Shown piece by piece: positions 46,345 to 55,102 of a DNA stretch of 64,000 bases. The notes beneath the pieces were generated by a model. It was given only the letters and a program-made list of their open reading frames with translations. It ran no database searches and was not told the DNA's origin. Within the stretch, counting starts at the first letter, position 1, and each line of letters begins with the position of its first letter. The position numbers were made by a program, and so were the translations under genes. The DNA is from Shewanella sp. VB17 (GTDB lineage Bacteria > Pseudomonadota > Gammaproteobacteria > Enterobacterales > Shewanellaceae): the NCBI RefSeq assembly GCF_013248905.1, contig NZ_JABRVS010000001.1, forward strand, positions 4,526,001 to 4,590,000. The letters run 5' to 3'.

Positions 46345-47328
46345 ATGAATGAAAAAACACCCACATGTTGCTATCACGAAGATGAGGGCTTCTCTTGCGA
46401 TGAGCCAGCTGAAGCCTCTGGCTTATGTTATTGGCACGATCCTCAAATCACCAAAAATGGCCCTGATGATGCGAAAAAGCTTGAGAAATTTGCACGTGAT
46501 GGTGGCATGTTACGGGGAATATCACTTAAACGAGCCAAATTAACTGGAATTGATCTTGTCAGACATCATCAAAAAGTCGGTTTTGATATGACTCACGCTG
46601 AGTTATATAGAGCAGATCTCCAAGGCGCTCATCTTTTCAACCTCAATTTAAGCAATGCAAGTCTGATGAAAGCGGATCTCAGAGACTCAAACGTTCACTG
46701 TGCCAATTTATTAGGTACCAATTTACTGGGCATAAAGTGGGGAGGAGCAAAAATTGAGAACATCACAACAGGTAAGAAAATCAAACAAGAAATACAGGCG
46801 TTAGAAGCTGAGCACTTAGGTGAGCGAGAAATAGCGAATGATTATTTTGAACAAGCCGAAGAAATCTATAGAGATTTACGAAAAGCGGCTGATCGAGAAG
46901 GGTTATTCGCCATGTCTGGCGAATATATCCGCAAAGAGCTCACTATGCGGCGTCATCAAATGCCTCAGTACAGCTACCCACGAGCCGTCTCTAAGGTAAT
47001 CGATATTTTCTGTGGTTATGGCGAAGCCCCAATGCGCGTAATAGGGTTTTCTATGGGGCTTATTATTGCCTGTGCAATTCTCTATTTTTTCACCGGTTTA
47101 CGTTATGGTACGCAGTTACATCAATTTCAAATGAGCAATGACATCTTGACTAATTTTTATTTATTTTTCAACTGTATATACTATTCAGTTGTAACTTTCA
47201 CAACGTTAGGATATGGCGATTTTACCCCAGTAGGATTCTCTAAAGCCATCGCTGCAATAGAGGCCTTTACCGGTAGCTTTACCATTGCTCTTTTCGTGGT
47301 GGTTTTTGTTAAAAAGATGACCAGATAA
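46345..47328 (+). CDS. Pentapeptide-repeat potassium channel
   Basis: A 327-residue protein with three parts. The N-terminus has a cysteine/histidine cluster (C8, C9, H11, C18, C28, H31) that looks like a small metal-binding fold. Residues about 55-145 are pentapeptide repeats (MTHAELYRADLQGAHLFNLNLSNASLMKADLRDSNV). The C-terminus is a two-helix ion channel with the K+ filter TLGYGDF (287-293) between hydrophobic segments near 230-250 and 300-322. The intracellular pentapeptide part could gate the pore. No ligand is known. The gene converges with chrA with 9 bases between the stops. Confidence 0.88.
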   Translation: MNEKTPTCCYHEDEGFSCDEPAEASGLCYWHDPQITKNGPDDAKKLEKFARDGGMLRGISLKRAKLTGIDLVRHHQKVGFDMTHAELYRADLQGAHLFNLNLSNASLMKADLRDSNVHCANLLGTNLLGIKWGGAKIENITTGKKIKQEIQALEAEHLGEREIANDYFEQAEEIYRDLRKAADREGLFAMSGEYIRKELTMRRHQMPQYSYPRAVSKVIDIFCGYGEAPMRVIGFSMGLIIACAILYFFTGLRYGTQLHQFQMSNDILTNFYLFFNCIYYSVVTFTTLGYGDFTPVGFSKAIAAIEAFTGSFTIALFVVVFVKKMTR

Positions 47329-47337
47329 CCCCATCCC

Positions 47338-48501
47338 CTATGCAAATACTCCTCCAGCAACACCAAAACTCAATACCAAGAAAAAGACATTTGGCTTTAT
47401 TATTTTAAATAAACCGAAACCTATAACAACCAGTACCATATCGATATTATCGATCACCGCACTAGTAAAAATGGGATGATAAAGGGCCGATAACAAAAAG
47501 CCAACCACAGCAGCATTCACTCCAGCAATGACTGATGTGATTCCTGGGCTAGCAATTAACGTATGCCAACTTTTTAGGGCCACCAACATCAATAAAAAAC
47601 CTGGAAGGAAGATAGCTAACGTGGCAACCAAAGCCCCTACTAAAGGTTGAGTGACCCATATCTGTGCACCTAGATAAGCAGCAAGCGTAAACATAGGACC
47701 GGGAATGGCTTGAGCTAACGCATAACCCGTTAAAAATTGATCATTACTGATACTATTACCCACGCTCGATTGCAACAGCGGTAAGACTACATGACCACCA
47801 CCAAACACCATACTTCCAACTTGATAAAACTGACCAAAAAGCTTTAATAAACTAGGCTGCTGAATGAACACGTTCTCTGAAATAGCAAAAATAGAGCCTG
47901 CAAAAAGTAAAGTAAAAAGACTCAACCAAAAATAATTAAGGTTAATCCTCGGTGTTGTCGATGCTAGGGTTTCAGGAATACTCGATAACCAATATCTACC
48001 GACAATAGCCGCCAAAACCAAGAGACAAAATTGTATCCATATGCTGGGAAATAATAAGACTAAAGAAAAACTTAACAACATTATTAGTATGGCAGGAGGG
48101 CGCTTGCAAAATTGATTAAACATGCTCCAAACCGCATCCGTAACCACCACGACTGCCAATAATTTAAGCCCATGAATAATCCCCTGTACCAAGGGATAAT
48201 CAAACCACTGATAACTGGTTACTGCAAATAAAAATAGCAAGAGAAATGAGGGTAAAGTAAAACCCAAAAATGCCATTAATCCACCAAGTAAACCGCCTTT
48301 ATGATAGCCAATCGCAAAACCTATCTGGCTCGAACCCGGCCCAGGTATAAACTGACTCAAAGCCACCAAACTGGCATACTTCTTCTCATCTAGCCAAGCT
48401 AATTCTTTAACGAATGTTTGTCTGAAATAACCAATATGCGCAGCGGGTCCACCAAAAGAAATCAAACCTAATGAAAGAAAACGGATAAAAATTTGCAGCA
48501 T
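47338..48501 (-). CDS. chrA: Chromate transporter
   Basis: A 387-residue membrane protein of the CHR superfamily, made of two homologous halves. The N-terminal half has FLSLGLISFGGPAAHIGYFR and LSQFIPGPGSSQIGFAIGYHKGGLLGGL; the second has GSMVFGGGHVVLPLLQ and ALAQAIPGPMFTLAAYLG. ChrA exports chromate, but many members have no proven substrate. It is alone, with no chrB nearby. Confidence 0.88.
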   Translation of the reverse strand: MLQIFIRFLSLGLISFGGPAAHIGYFRQTFVKELAWLDEKKYASLVALSQFIPGPGSSQIGFAIGYHKGGLLGGLMAFLGFTLPSFLLLFLFAVTSYQWFDYPLVQGIIHGLKLLAVVVVTDAVWSMFNQFCKRPPAILIMLLSFSLVLLFPSIWIQFCLLVLAAIVGRYWLSSIPETLASTTPRINLNYFWLSLFTLLFAGSIFAISENVFIQQPSLLKLFGQFYQVGSMVFGGGHVVLPLLQSSVGNSISNDQFLTGYALAQAIPGPMFTLAAYLGAQIWVTQPLVGALVATLAIFLPGFLLMLVALKSWHTLIASPGITSVIAGVNAAVVGFLLSALYHPIFTSAVIDNIDMVLVVIGFGLFKIIKPNVFFLVLSFGVAGGVFA

Positions 48502-48998
48502 AAAATAGCTTACTCATAGCAAAATGTGAACGGATCATAACATCTAAAAATGACGCTTAGATGAATTTTCATGGTTAAAATTCAACCTAAAATTAATATT
48601 TCAGATCAAATATTAGCGCTATACTGTATTTCATCTGGAATTGTAACCATTATATATTTTTAGTTAGTCGCTTTTTTAAAAAGATGTCACACTCACTTCT
48701 CCATTACCCAGTAACACTAACATCACTAAATGTTGAGAATAGGATAGGTAAAATAAGCTCATTAAGTAAAGTGAGAGGATCGCATTATAGCATTAGTGGG
48801 CATCAAATTATTATGAGTGTGGGTATAATCAAAAAATCGACAACCAGTCACTCAAACTTAGTATTATAATCAACAGAGTAGCAATTTTCGTCGTTGATTT
48901 TAACTCTGTATTATCTTGAATTGACAATAAATTCCAAACATAAAATTCAAAAAAAGCTGTTTTTAAAAGTACGTTAAAAATTAAGCAGGGAGTCGATA
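48502..48998. other. Gene-free region upstream of a secreted small protein
   Basis: A 497-base A+T-rich stretch. It holds a 61-codon plus-strand frame at 48684 without a convincing ribosome site. The sequence before 48999 has a good ribosome site for the next gene. Nothing else was recognised. Confidence 0.35.
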
Positions 48999-49391
48999 AT
49001 GAAAGTGATAATAGCTGCCATATCGATATTGGCAATAGGTAACGCTACAGCTATTTGTGATCCAAGCGTCCACATGCTAAACATTCCTTACCCTAAAAAT
49101 AGTTCACACTTCCCCAATACCTATTCCATTAAATTAGATGCTATAGGTCAACAACATAAGAGTAAAACTGGATATCTGCTATTAGAATTTCAGGTCCAAA
49201 AAGAACAAATAAGTGATGAGTTGAGAACATATAATTTATGGCTAGCACAGCGCCGAATTGATAGAGTAAAAAATCACTTAATTAATTCAAATTTCTCAGC
49301 CCCTGTGATTACAAGGATTTTTACTGAAAGTTTATCCGAACAACGAAACATTAGCATAAGCTGGTGCTCATTGAATCAACCAAAAATCTAA
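48999..49391 (+). CDS. Small secreted protein, OmpA-C-like
   Basis: A 130-residue protein with a signal peptide (MKVIIAAISILAIGNATA) and a ribosome site (AGGGAG). The region LAQRRIDRVKNHLINSN...ITRIFTES...ISISWC resembles the helix and last strand of OmpA-like peptidoglycan-binding domains, but it is short and lacks the N-terminal part. Two cysteines (near residue 20 and in SWC) could form a disulfide in the periplasm. Family not assigned with confidence. Confidence 0.6.
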   Translation: MKVIIAAISILAIGNATAICDPSVHMLNIPYPKNSSHFPNTYSIKLDAIGQQHKSKTGYLLLEFQVQKEQISDELRTYNLWLAQRRIDRVKNHLINSNFSAPVITRIFTESLSEQRNISISWCSLNQPKI

Positions 49392-49497
49392 TGAATACTG
49401 CTCAGCTTACAATAAAATGTAAAAAATAAACTATAATAATGACTCAAGTTCATCGCACTGCAGCCGATAAATAACTGAACCAACATAAGGAGTAGTT

Positions 49498-49695
49498 ATG
49501 CCAATTACAGTAGGTACATCTAACCTAGAACCAAATTTAATCAATGGTAATATTGGGGTCAGAGTGGCTCAAATAGCCAAAGACCAACAAAAAGTTGAAG
49601 GAGAAATTGCACTGCAGTTAGTTACAGCAACAAATGAAGCACCTCAAAGTAGACCGATAGGTAATAGTGGGCACAACATTAACACTAGCGCCTAA
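49498..49695 (+). CDS. Small cytosolic protein, YjfB-like
   Basis: A 65-residue protein with an AAGGAG ribosome site. The second half (QQKVEGEIALQLVTATN...PIGNSGHNINTSA) recalls the YjfB-type putative motility family, whose members end in a similar glycine/asparagine/isoleucine pattern. No signal peptide. It is followed directly by a very strong terminator and precedes a chemoreceptor gene on the other strand. Function unknown. Confidence 0.55.
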   Translation: MPITVGTSNLEPNLINGNIGVRVAQIAKDQQKVEGEIALQLVTATNEAPQSRPIGNSGHNINTSA

Positions 49696-49699
49696 ATGC

Positions 49700-49748
49700 T
49701 ATTCAACATAAAAAAGCCTTCTTATTGAAGGCTTTTTTATGTTGAATA
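49700..49748. terminator. Long perfect terminator hairpin
   Basis: A 22-bp inverted repeat with a five-base loop (TTATT) at 49722-49726. The inner stem GCCTTC/GAAGGC is flanked by A6/T6 runs, so it works as a terminator in both directions. It lies between the convergent 65-residue protein gene and the chemoreceptor gene. Confidence 0.85.
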
Positions 49749-49835
49749 AAGCTTTTTTCTTTTAATATCGTTAAGCTAGCAACAACTTATCGAAGATAAA
49801 AAAGTATAAAGAGCCCCTCCCCTAAATGATATCGA

Positions 49836-51455
49836 CTACAACCTAAACTGTGATGTTGAACGCTTTAAATCATCAGCAAAGTTAGATAGCCCTTCTGAGA
49901 CATCAGTAACTTCTGATAAAATTAACAACGTTTGCTCAAAAGAAGCATTCATCTCAACGACATTATCTACCACTTGTGACGCAACTGAGGATTGATCATC
50001 TGTTGCCGTCGCTATCTGGGTATTCATACTATTAATATTAACAATATGCTTTTGTATAGAGTCTAGCGCTTCACCTGTATTTTGTGCATTCGCTTCGTTC
50101 TCGCTAGAACGATTCATTGCATTATCCATCATAGTAACTGATGATTCTGCAGCAACTTTTAAACGAGATAACACCTCTCTAATTTCCTTTGTTGCATCTG
50201 CAGTTTTTGAAGCAAGTGCTCTGACCTCATCAGCTACCACAGCAAAGCCTCTTCCCTGCTCACCGGCTCTAGCCGCTTCGATTGCCGCATTTAGTGCTAA
50301 TAAATTTGTCTGTTCAGCAATCGAGGTGATCACGTTTAAAATGGTATTAACACTTTCAGTATCTTTAGCTAATTCATTGATAGCCCTAGAAGCTAATTCT
50401 ATTTCCTTGTTTAATTCTTGGGAAATATTGATGGTTTTTTTAACAACAGACATCCCCTCTTGCGCTTCACCTTCAGCTATCTGAGCTGCATCCGCTGCTT
50501 GATTAGCATTATGAGATATTTCCATAACAGAATGCTTCATTTCTTCCATTGACTGCTGAACAACACCAGCATCGCGACTTTGATTTTGTGTTGCTGTTGA
50601 AGCTATTTCCATTTTATCTTGTAAAGTATGGGCACTTTTAAGCAGAGGCTCAGTCACATTAACCACTTGCTTTATGGAACTGGCTAAAAGATTCAAAAAT
50701 CGGTTAAAGTTATTAGAAACTTGTCCTAATTCATCATTACCTAAAACAACCAATTGATGTGAAAGATCCCCTTTACCATCTGCAAGTTCGGCTAAAGAAT
50801 TAGCAACACTTTTTGCTGAATGGCTAATAACCCTTGCTATCACAGTGGTAACCCCCCCCATCACACACAAAAGTACAACTCCTATGGAAATGGTTAACCA
50901 TAAGCTTTGTTCAGAACGTTCGCTAGCTTCATTTATCGCATCTTTGAATTCTTTAACTTTGTCTTTTTTATAAGCTTTGACTTTTATCAGGGTTGATTCA
51001 TACGCCTCAGTTTTATCTTGGATAATCTGACCTATATTGGCCATATCGATTGTACCTTCGAGCATTCCTTTGGCTAAATTTAAGGTAATATTGTTATAAA
51101 TATTTAATTCTTGGATGAGTAACTCTAACGAGCTACCGCTAGCAAGATCTAGTTTTTGCAGTTTTTGCATGTTGGCGGATAATGATTCATAAGCTTCGAT
51201 GGCTTTTGTTAAAAGATCTTCATCAGCTAAAGACACAGATTGAGTATATATTTCATCAAGCCTTTGAATAAACATGACATTTTCATTAGCAAGCTCAACT
51301 CGTTGATAAATTTTATCTCCCATGTAAGTGAGCGTTTCCCGATTTTTATTGATGGAGACAATACTAATACTCAAAGTAGCAACAAATATGATGACAGAAA
51401 GGACAAAAACGGCCCCTACTTTTTTAAAGATGGAAACATTATTAAACCATTTCAT
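49836..51455 (-). CDS. Methyl-accepting chemotaxis protein
   Basis: A 539-residue chemoreceptor. A first membrane helix (VGAVFVLSVIIFVATLSISIVSI) and a second near 185-207 enclose a helical periplasmic sensing region (about residues 35-185). A HAMP domain (VIARVISHSAKSVANSLAELADGKGDLS) and the signalling domain follow, with the conserved hairpin tip IAEQTNLLALNAAIEAARAGEQGRGFAVVADEVRALA. The ATG at 51455 has GGGG upstream and was chosen over a TTG two codons earlier. The ligand is not predictable. No pentapeptide docking tail for CheR (NWETF-like) is present. Confidence 0.92.
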   Translation of the reverse strand: MKWFNNVSIFKKVGAVFVLSVIIFVATLSISIVSINKNRETLTYMGDKIYQRVELANENVMFIQRLDEIYTQSVSLADEDLLTKAIEAYESLSANMQKLQKLDLASGSSLELLIQELNIYNNITLNLAKGMLEGTIDMANIGQIIQDKTEAYESTLIKVKAYKKDKVKEFKDAINEASERSEQSLWLTISIGVVLLCVMGGVTTVIARVISHSAKSVANSLAELADGKGDLSHQLVVLGNDELGQVSNNFNRFLNLLASSIKQVVNVTEPLLKSAHTLQDKMEIASTATQNQSRDAGVVQQSMEEMKHSVMEISHNANQAADAAQIAEGEAQEGMSVVKKTINISQELNKEIELASRAINELAKDTESVNTILNVITSIAEQTNLLALNAAIEAARAGEQGRGFAVVADEVRALASKTADATKEIREVLSRLKVAAESSVTMMDNAMNRSSENEANAQNTGEALDSIQKHIVNINSMNTQIATATDDQSSVASQVVDNVVEMNASFEQTLLILSEVTDVSEGLSNFADDLKRSTSQFRL

Positions 51456-51839
51456 TCTCAACCCCTGTTCAGACTAGAGCGCCCCAGCCTTCAAGCTTAT
51501 CTCAATTAACATGCCTTCTCAGTTCAACCTGTACGTTAACGCTGTCGTTTACTCTATTAATAATAGCTAATAAATTTAAATTAGATGTCACAGACTGCAT
51601 TACTTGCCAATTATTTTAAAAAATCGACCTTACTACCTCTAAAAATTGATATTTTTAGGACTTCGCAGGTTTAATGTTTACCTAAGGATGAAATGGCCTT
51701 GTAGCAAGAGTTTTACAGAAAATAAGGTTGGCAATACGATGGATAATCATGGTCTAGCAACATGCATATCTAGTCAATCTCAATAACGACAAAGCCAGTC
51801 TGATGACTGGCTTAATAAAAGAGGGAAATACGCAATAAA
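51456..51839. other. Intergenic region with the ahpF terminator
   Basis: No gene is seen. Near the right side there is a 9-bp hairpin AAGCCAGTC-TGAT-GACTGGCTT (51792-51813), 27 bases past the ahpF stop, which probably ends the ahpF transcript. The rest must hold the promoter of the chemoreceptor. Confidence 0.5.
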
Positions 51840-53408
51840 CTAAGCTGCCACTCGTTTTTCCTCTGGCACACTGTGTCTAATGAGATAATCAAAAGCCCCT
51901 AAAGACGCTGTAGCACCACTGCCCATGGCTATAATAATTTGCTTATAAGCAGAGTTCGTCACATCACCTGCTGCAAATATACCCGCTAACGATGTTTCAC
52001 CTTTACCATCAACAATAATTTCGCCTCGAGGGGTTAACTCAATGGTATTTTCCAGCCATTCTGAATTAGGGATTAACCCTATCTGAACAAAAACACCTTC
52101 TAGTTCAACATGATGATTTTCACCAGTTGCTCTATCGGTATAATTGAGTCCATTAACTCGCTTACCATCTCCAAGCACTTCTGTTGTCATCGCCTGAGTC
52201 ATTATCGTAATATTTTGCATCGATGCGGCCTTACGTTGCAAGACCTCATCCGCTCTAAGCACGGTATCAAATTCCAGTACAGTGACATGTGCAACAATAT
52301 TAGCGAGATCGATTGCCGCTTCAATACCTGAATTTCCACCACCAATCACTGCAACACGTTTACCTTTAAACAATGGGCCATCACAATGAGGACAATAGGC
52401 GACACCTTTACCACGATATTCGTGCTCACCTGGAACGTTCATTTCTCGCCATCTAGCACCTGTAGCAAGTAATACGGTTTTACTTTGCAGCACTGCACCA
52501 TTTTCTAATTCAAGCTCAAACAATTCACCAGATTTTAGGCTCAACGCTCGCTGATTATCCATAATATCGACATCATACTCATGAACATGAGCTTCAAGAT
52601 TGGCGACTAATTTAGGCCCTTCGGTCGCTTTTACTGAAATAAAATTTTCAATACCTACTGTTTCAGCAACTTGGCCACCAAACTTATCAGCAACAATACC
52701 AGTACGTAGCCCTTTACGCGCGGCATAAATCGCAGCAGAAGCACCAGCAGGCCCCCCGCCAACAACCAAGACATCAAATGGCTCTTTTTCAGCCAAAATT
52801 TCCGCTTGACGTACCATTGCACCCGTATCTATTTTATTTAGAATTTCGGTTAAGCTGATGCGACCTTGAGAAAAAATCTCACCATTAAGGTAAACTGAAG
52901 GGACGGCTAAAATATCACGCTCAAAGACTTCTGTTTGAAATAAAGATCCATCAATCATCACGTTAGTGATGTTTGGATTAAGTGCCGCCATCATATTCAA
53001 TGCCTGAACAACATCAGGACAGTTTTGACAACTGAGAGAAACGTACGTTTCGAAATGGTATTGCCCGGGCAAAGCCTTGATTTGTTTAATCACCGCAGCA
53101 TCTAATTTAAGGGGGTGACCTCCGGTATGAAGCAATGCCAGCACAAGTGAAGTAAATTCATGTCCCATAGGTAAGCCAGCAAAGGTGATATCGGTTTTCG
53201 TTTCCACATTGGTCACTTTCATCGAAGGCATACGCTTGCCTTCTTTTTCAATAAGACTCACCAATGGCGACAGACTTTCAATATCCTGCGCTAAGCTTCT
53301 AAGCTCTTGAGCTTTAGGACTGCTATCTGCAGACACGACAAGCTCAACTGGGCGCTTGAGGTTTTGCAGGTAGGTTTTCAGTTGCGCCATAAGATCCGTA
53401 TCTAACAT
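51840..53408 (-). CDS. ahpF: Alkyl hydroperoxide reductase subunit F
   Basis: A 522-residue FAD and NADH-dependent disulfide reductase that recycles AhpC. The N-terminal domain has two thioredoxin-like folds with a CQNC motif (SCQNCPDV). The flavin domain begins with FDVLVVGGGPAGASAAIYAARKG, and the active-site disulfide is CPHC (AYCPHCDGPLF). The NADH-binding glycine motif is VAVIGGGNSGIEAAID. Length equals E. coli AhpF (521). It lies 184 bases downstream of ahpC, with a hairpin between the two genes. Confidence 0.95.
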   Translation of the reverse strand: MLDTDLMAQLKTYLQNLKRPVELVVSADSSPKAQELRSLAQDIESLSPLVSLIEKEGKRMPSMKVTNVETKTDITFAGLPMGHEFTSLVLALLHTGGHPLKLDAAVIKQIKALPGQYHFETYVSLSCQNCPDVVQALNMMAALNPNITNVMIDGSLFQTEVFERDILAVPSVYLNGEIFSQGRISLTEILNKIDTGAMVRQAEILAEKEPFDVLVVGGGPAGASAAIYAARKGLRTGIVADKFGGQVAETVGIENFISVKATEGPKLVANLEAHVHEYDVDIMDNQRALSLKSGELFELELENGAVLQSKTVLLATGARWREMNVPGEHEYRGKGVAYCPHCDGPLFKGKRVAVIGGGNSGIEAAIDLANIVAHVTVLEFDTVLRADEVLQRKAASMQNITIMTQAMTTEVLGDGKRVNGLNYTDRATGENHHVELEGVFVQIGLIPNSEWLENTIELTPRGEIIVDGKGETSLAGIFAAGDVTNSAYKQIIIAMGSGATASLGAFDYLIRHSVPEEKRVAA

Positions 53409-53510
53409 GATAACTCCTAGGAATTGATGCTGATATTGTTAAGCATCAATCGTAAAATCGGGAAAATAATGAGCCCAGACTGACAGGGGGATCTGCGCTC
53501 ATTTGGAGAT

Positions 53511-53551
53511 AAAAAATCACTGAAGTGTCAATTAAATCCTACACTTCAGTG
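53511..53551 (-). terminator. Hairpin with T tract between ahpC and ahpF
   Basis: On the minus strand CACTGAAGTGT and ACACTTCAGTG form a perfect 11-bp stem with a 12-base loop, then a run of six T. It lies between the ahpC stop (53593) and the ahpF start (53408), so some transcripts probably end here and ahpC would be made in excess over ahpF. Confidence 0.7.
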
Positions 53552-53592
53552 GCTGGCAGTTAAGATGAAATAGCCACCAGCAGTAGGTTAAA

Positions 53593-54162
53593 TTAAATTT
53601 TACCGACGAGATCTAATGATGGTGCTAGCGTCTCAGCACCTGGCTGCCATGCTGCAGGGCACACCTCACCATCATGAGTCGCTACATATTGAGCTGCTTG
53701 AATTTTACGCACTAACTCAGCTGCACTACGGCCAATCCCTAAATCATGAACCTCACTCACTTTAATTTGACCTTCAGGGTTAATCACAAAAGTGCCGCGT
53801 AGTGCTAAGCCATCTTCCTCAATCATCACGCCGAAATGACGAGTGATAGTCCCTGTTGGATCACCAATCATTGGATACTGAATTTTGTTGATGGTATCAG
53901 AAGTATCGTGCCAAGCTTTATGAGTAAAATGGGTGTCCGTAGAGACAGAGTAAACCTCAACACCCATCCCTTGTAATTTCTCGTAATGATCAGCAATGTC
54001 ACCAAGTTCAGTTGGACATACAAATGTAAAATCAGCTGGATAAAAGAAAACAACTGACCACTTCCCTAGTAAATCTTGTTCTGTAACAGGGACAAACTCG
54101 CCCTTATGGAATGCCGTTGCAGAGAAAGGCTTGATGTCAGTATTGATGATAGATTGGTTCAT
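53593..54162 (-). CDS. ahpC: Peroxiredoxin (alkyl hydroperoxide reductase subunit C)
   Basis: A 189-residue typical 2-Cys peroxiredoxin that reduces hydrogen peroxide and organic peroxides. The peroxidatic cysteine is C49 (FTFVCPTE) and the resolving cysteine is C168 (GEVCPAAW). It includes GVMIEEDGLALRGTFVINPEG, the normal strand pair. The partner reductase ahpF lies downstream. The upstream region holds an inverted repeat at 54277-54300 but no clear OxyR box. Confidence 0.96.
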   Translation of the reverse strand: MNQSIINTDIKPFSATAFHKGEFVPVTEQDLLGKWSVVFFYPADFTFVCPTELGDIADHYEKLQGMGVEVYSVSTDTHFTHKAWHDTSDTINKIQYPMIGDPTGTITRHFGVMIEEDGLALRGTFVINPEGQIKVSEVHDLGIGRSAAELVRKIQAAQYVATHDGEVCPAAWQPGAETLAPSLDLVGKI

Positions 54163-54276
54163 TTAACGCTCCGTAAAAGTAATTAATTCACCTGACATAA
54201 TGTGCAGCTGTCAGTTTATTTTCGATGTGAAGATAATAACGAGGAACTTAAATTAATTATAACGAGTAAAATCTAT

Positions 54277-54300
54277 CATTCTAATCGATTTATTAGAATG
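54277..54300. promoter_or_regulatory. Inverted repeat upstream of ahpC
   Basis: CATTCTAAT-CGATTT-ATTAGAATG is a perfect 9-bp inverted repeat about 115-138 bases upstream of the ahpC start, and 58 bases past the stop of the next upstream gene on the same strand. It could be a regulator site or the terminator stem of the neighbouring gene; there is no T tract. Confidence 0.4.
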
Positions 54301-54358
54301 GTGAGTAACAGAAAAATATAACCAACACCAGGTAGCACTATAACCAGCCTAGATACAG

Positions 54359-55102
54359 TTACACCCAATGGTCGAATCGAGTTAACGAACGGCCTAAGGT
54401 AAAATCTAATTGCTGAGATAGGCAGTGAGCTTTAGCTTTCATGCCACTGATGCTGAGTTCTTTTTTCACCTTGCTAGCCAATACTACCCAGTTACCACCG
54501 CCGGTCAAACAAGCCCTAACATCGTCAAAGTGTAACTGCAATAAACTTAACAAAGTACGATTTTGGCTGTGTTCTTTCCAACAATTTAAGACAAGATACC
54601 CATCTGCTTTAATCATTGCTGCTGCATTTTTAATAAAACACTCAGACAATTGGCTCTCATCTACCCCATCTGCACCATAAATATCAGCAAAGATGACATC
54701 GACTTTCTTATGATCTGCTTGTGCTAAAAACTCTGCGGCATCTTGATGAATAAGCGTCAACTTTTTACCTATCGGCAATTGAAAAAATCGTTTCGCTATG
54801 TCGATCACGTCAGATCTTAACTCAACTGCCGTCACCTTAATGCCAGTATCGTAATGACGGAGTGCATGGATCAATCCTCCCCCCCCTAAGCCAAGCATGA
54901 TCACTCGCTTAGGTTTGATAAAAAGTAATACCAATAACATGGCTTGCAGGTAAGTATGTTGCGGTAAATGAGGTTCAGCTTTAAGTAATTTGCTTTGTTC
55001 ATCGTTGTCGCCAAAAGAGAGCACGCGCATATGCTTATCCTCTAACACTAACAAAGGTCCATACGCATCTTCACTCTGATACAATGTTTTAAATTCTGAC
55101 AT
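54359..55102 (-). CDS. Spermidine-synthase-like methyltransferase-fold protein
   Basis: A 247-residue protein with the spermidine synthase/SAM-dependent fold. The nucleotide-binding loop is MLGLGGGGLIHALR, followed by the acidic ribose-binding strand VTAVELRSDVIDIAKRFF, HQDAAEFL and VIFADIYGADG. It lacks the complete N-terminal strand domain of true SpeE, and the substrate site cannot be assigned. The start ATG at 55102 (MSEFKTLYQSEDAYG) has GGAG upstream; a longer frame opens at a TTG at 55117. It may act on polyamines or another small molecule. Confidence 0.7.
   Translation of the reverse strand: MSEFKTLYQSEDAYGPLLVLEDKHMRVLSFGDNDEQSKLLKAEPHLPQHTYLQAMLLVLLFIKPKRVIMLGLGGGGLIHALRHYDTGIKVTAVELRSDVIDIAKRFFQLPIGKKLTLIHQDAAEFLAQADHKKVDVIFADIYGADGVDESQLSECFIKNAAAMIKADGYLVLNCWKEHSQNRTLLSLLQLHFDDVRACLTGGGNWVVLASKVKKELSISGMKAKAHCLSQQLDFTLGRSLTRFDHWV

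Noticed and set aside
48684..48869. Plus-strand frame of 61 codons
   Set aside because: No convincing ribosome site and no signal, domain or repeat pattern; it lies in A+T-rich intergenic sequence.
54163..54358. OxyR box upstream of ahpC
   Set aside because: The four spaced ATAG-type elements cannot be found with acceptable matches; only an unrelated inverted repeat is clear.
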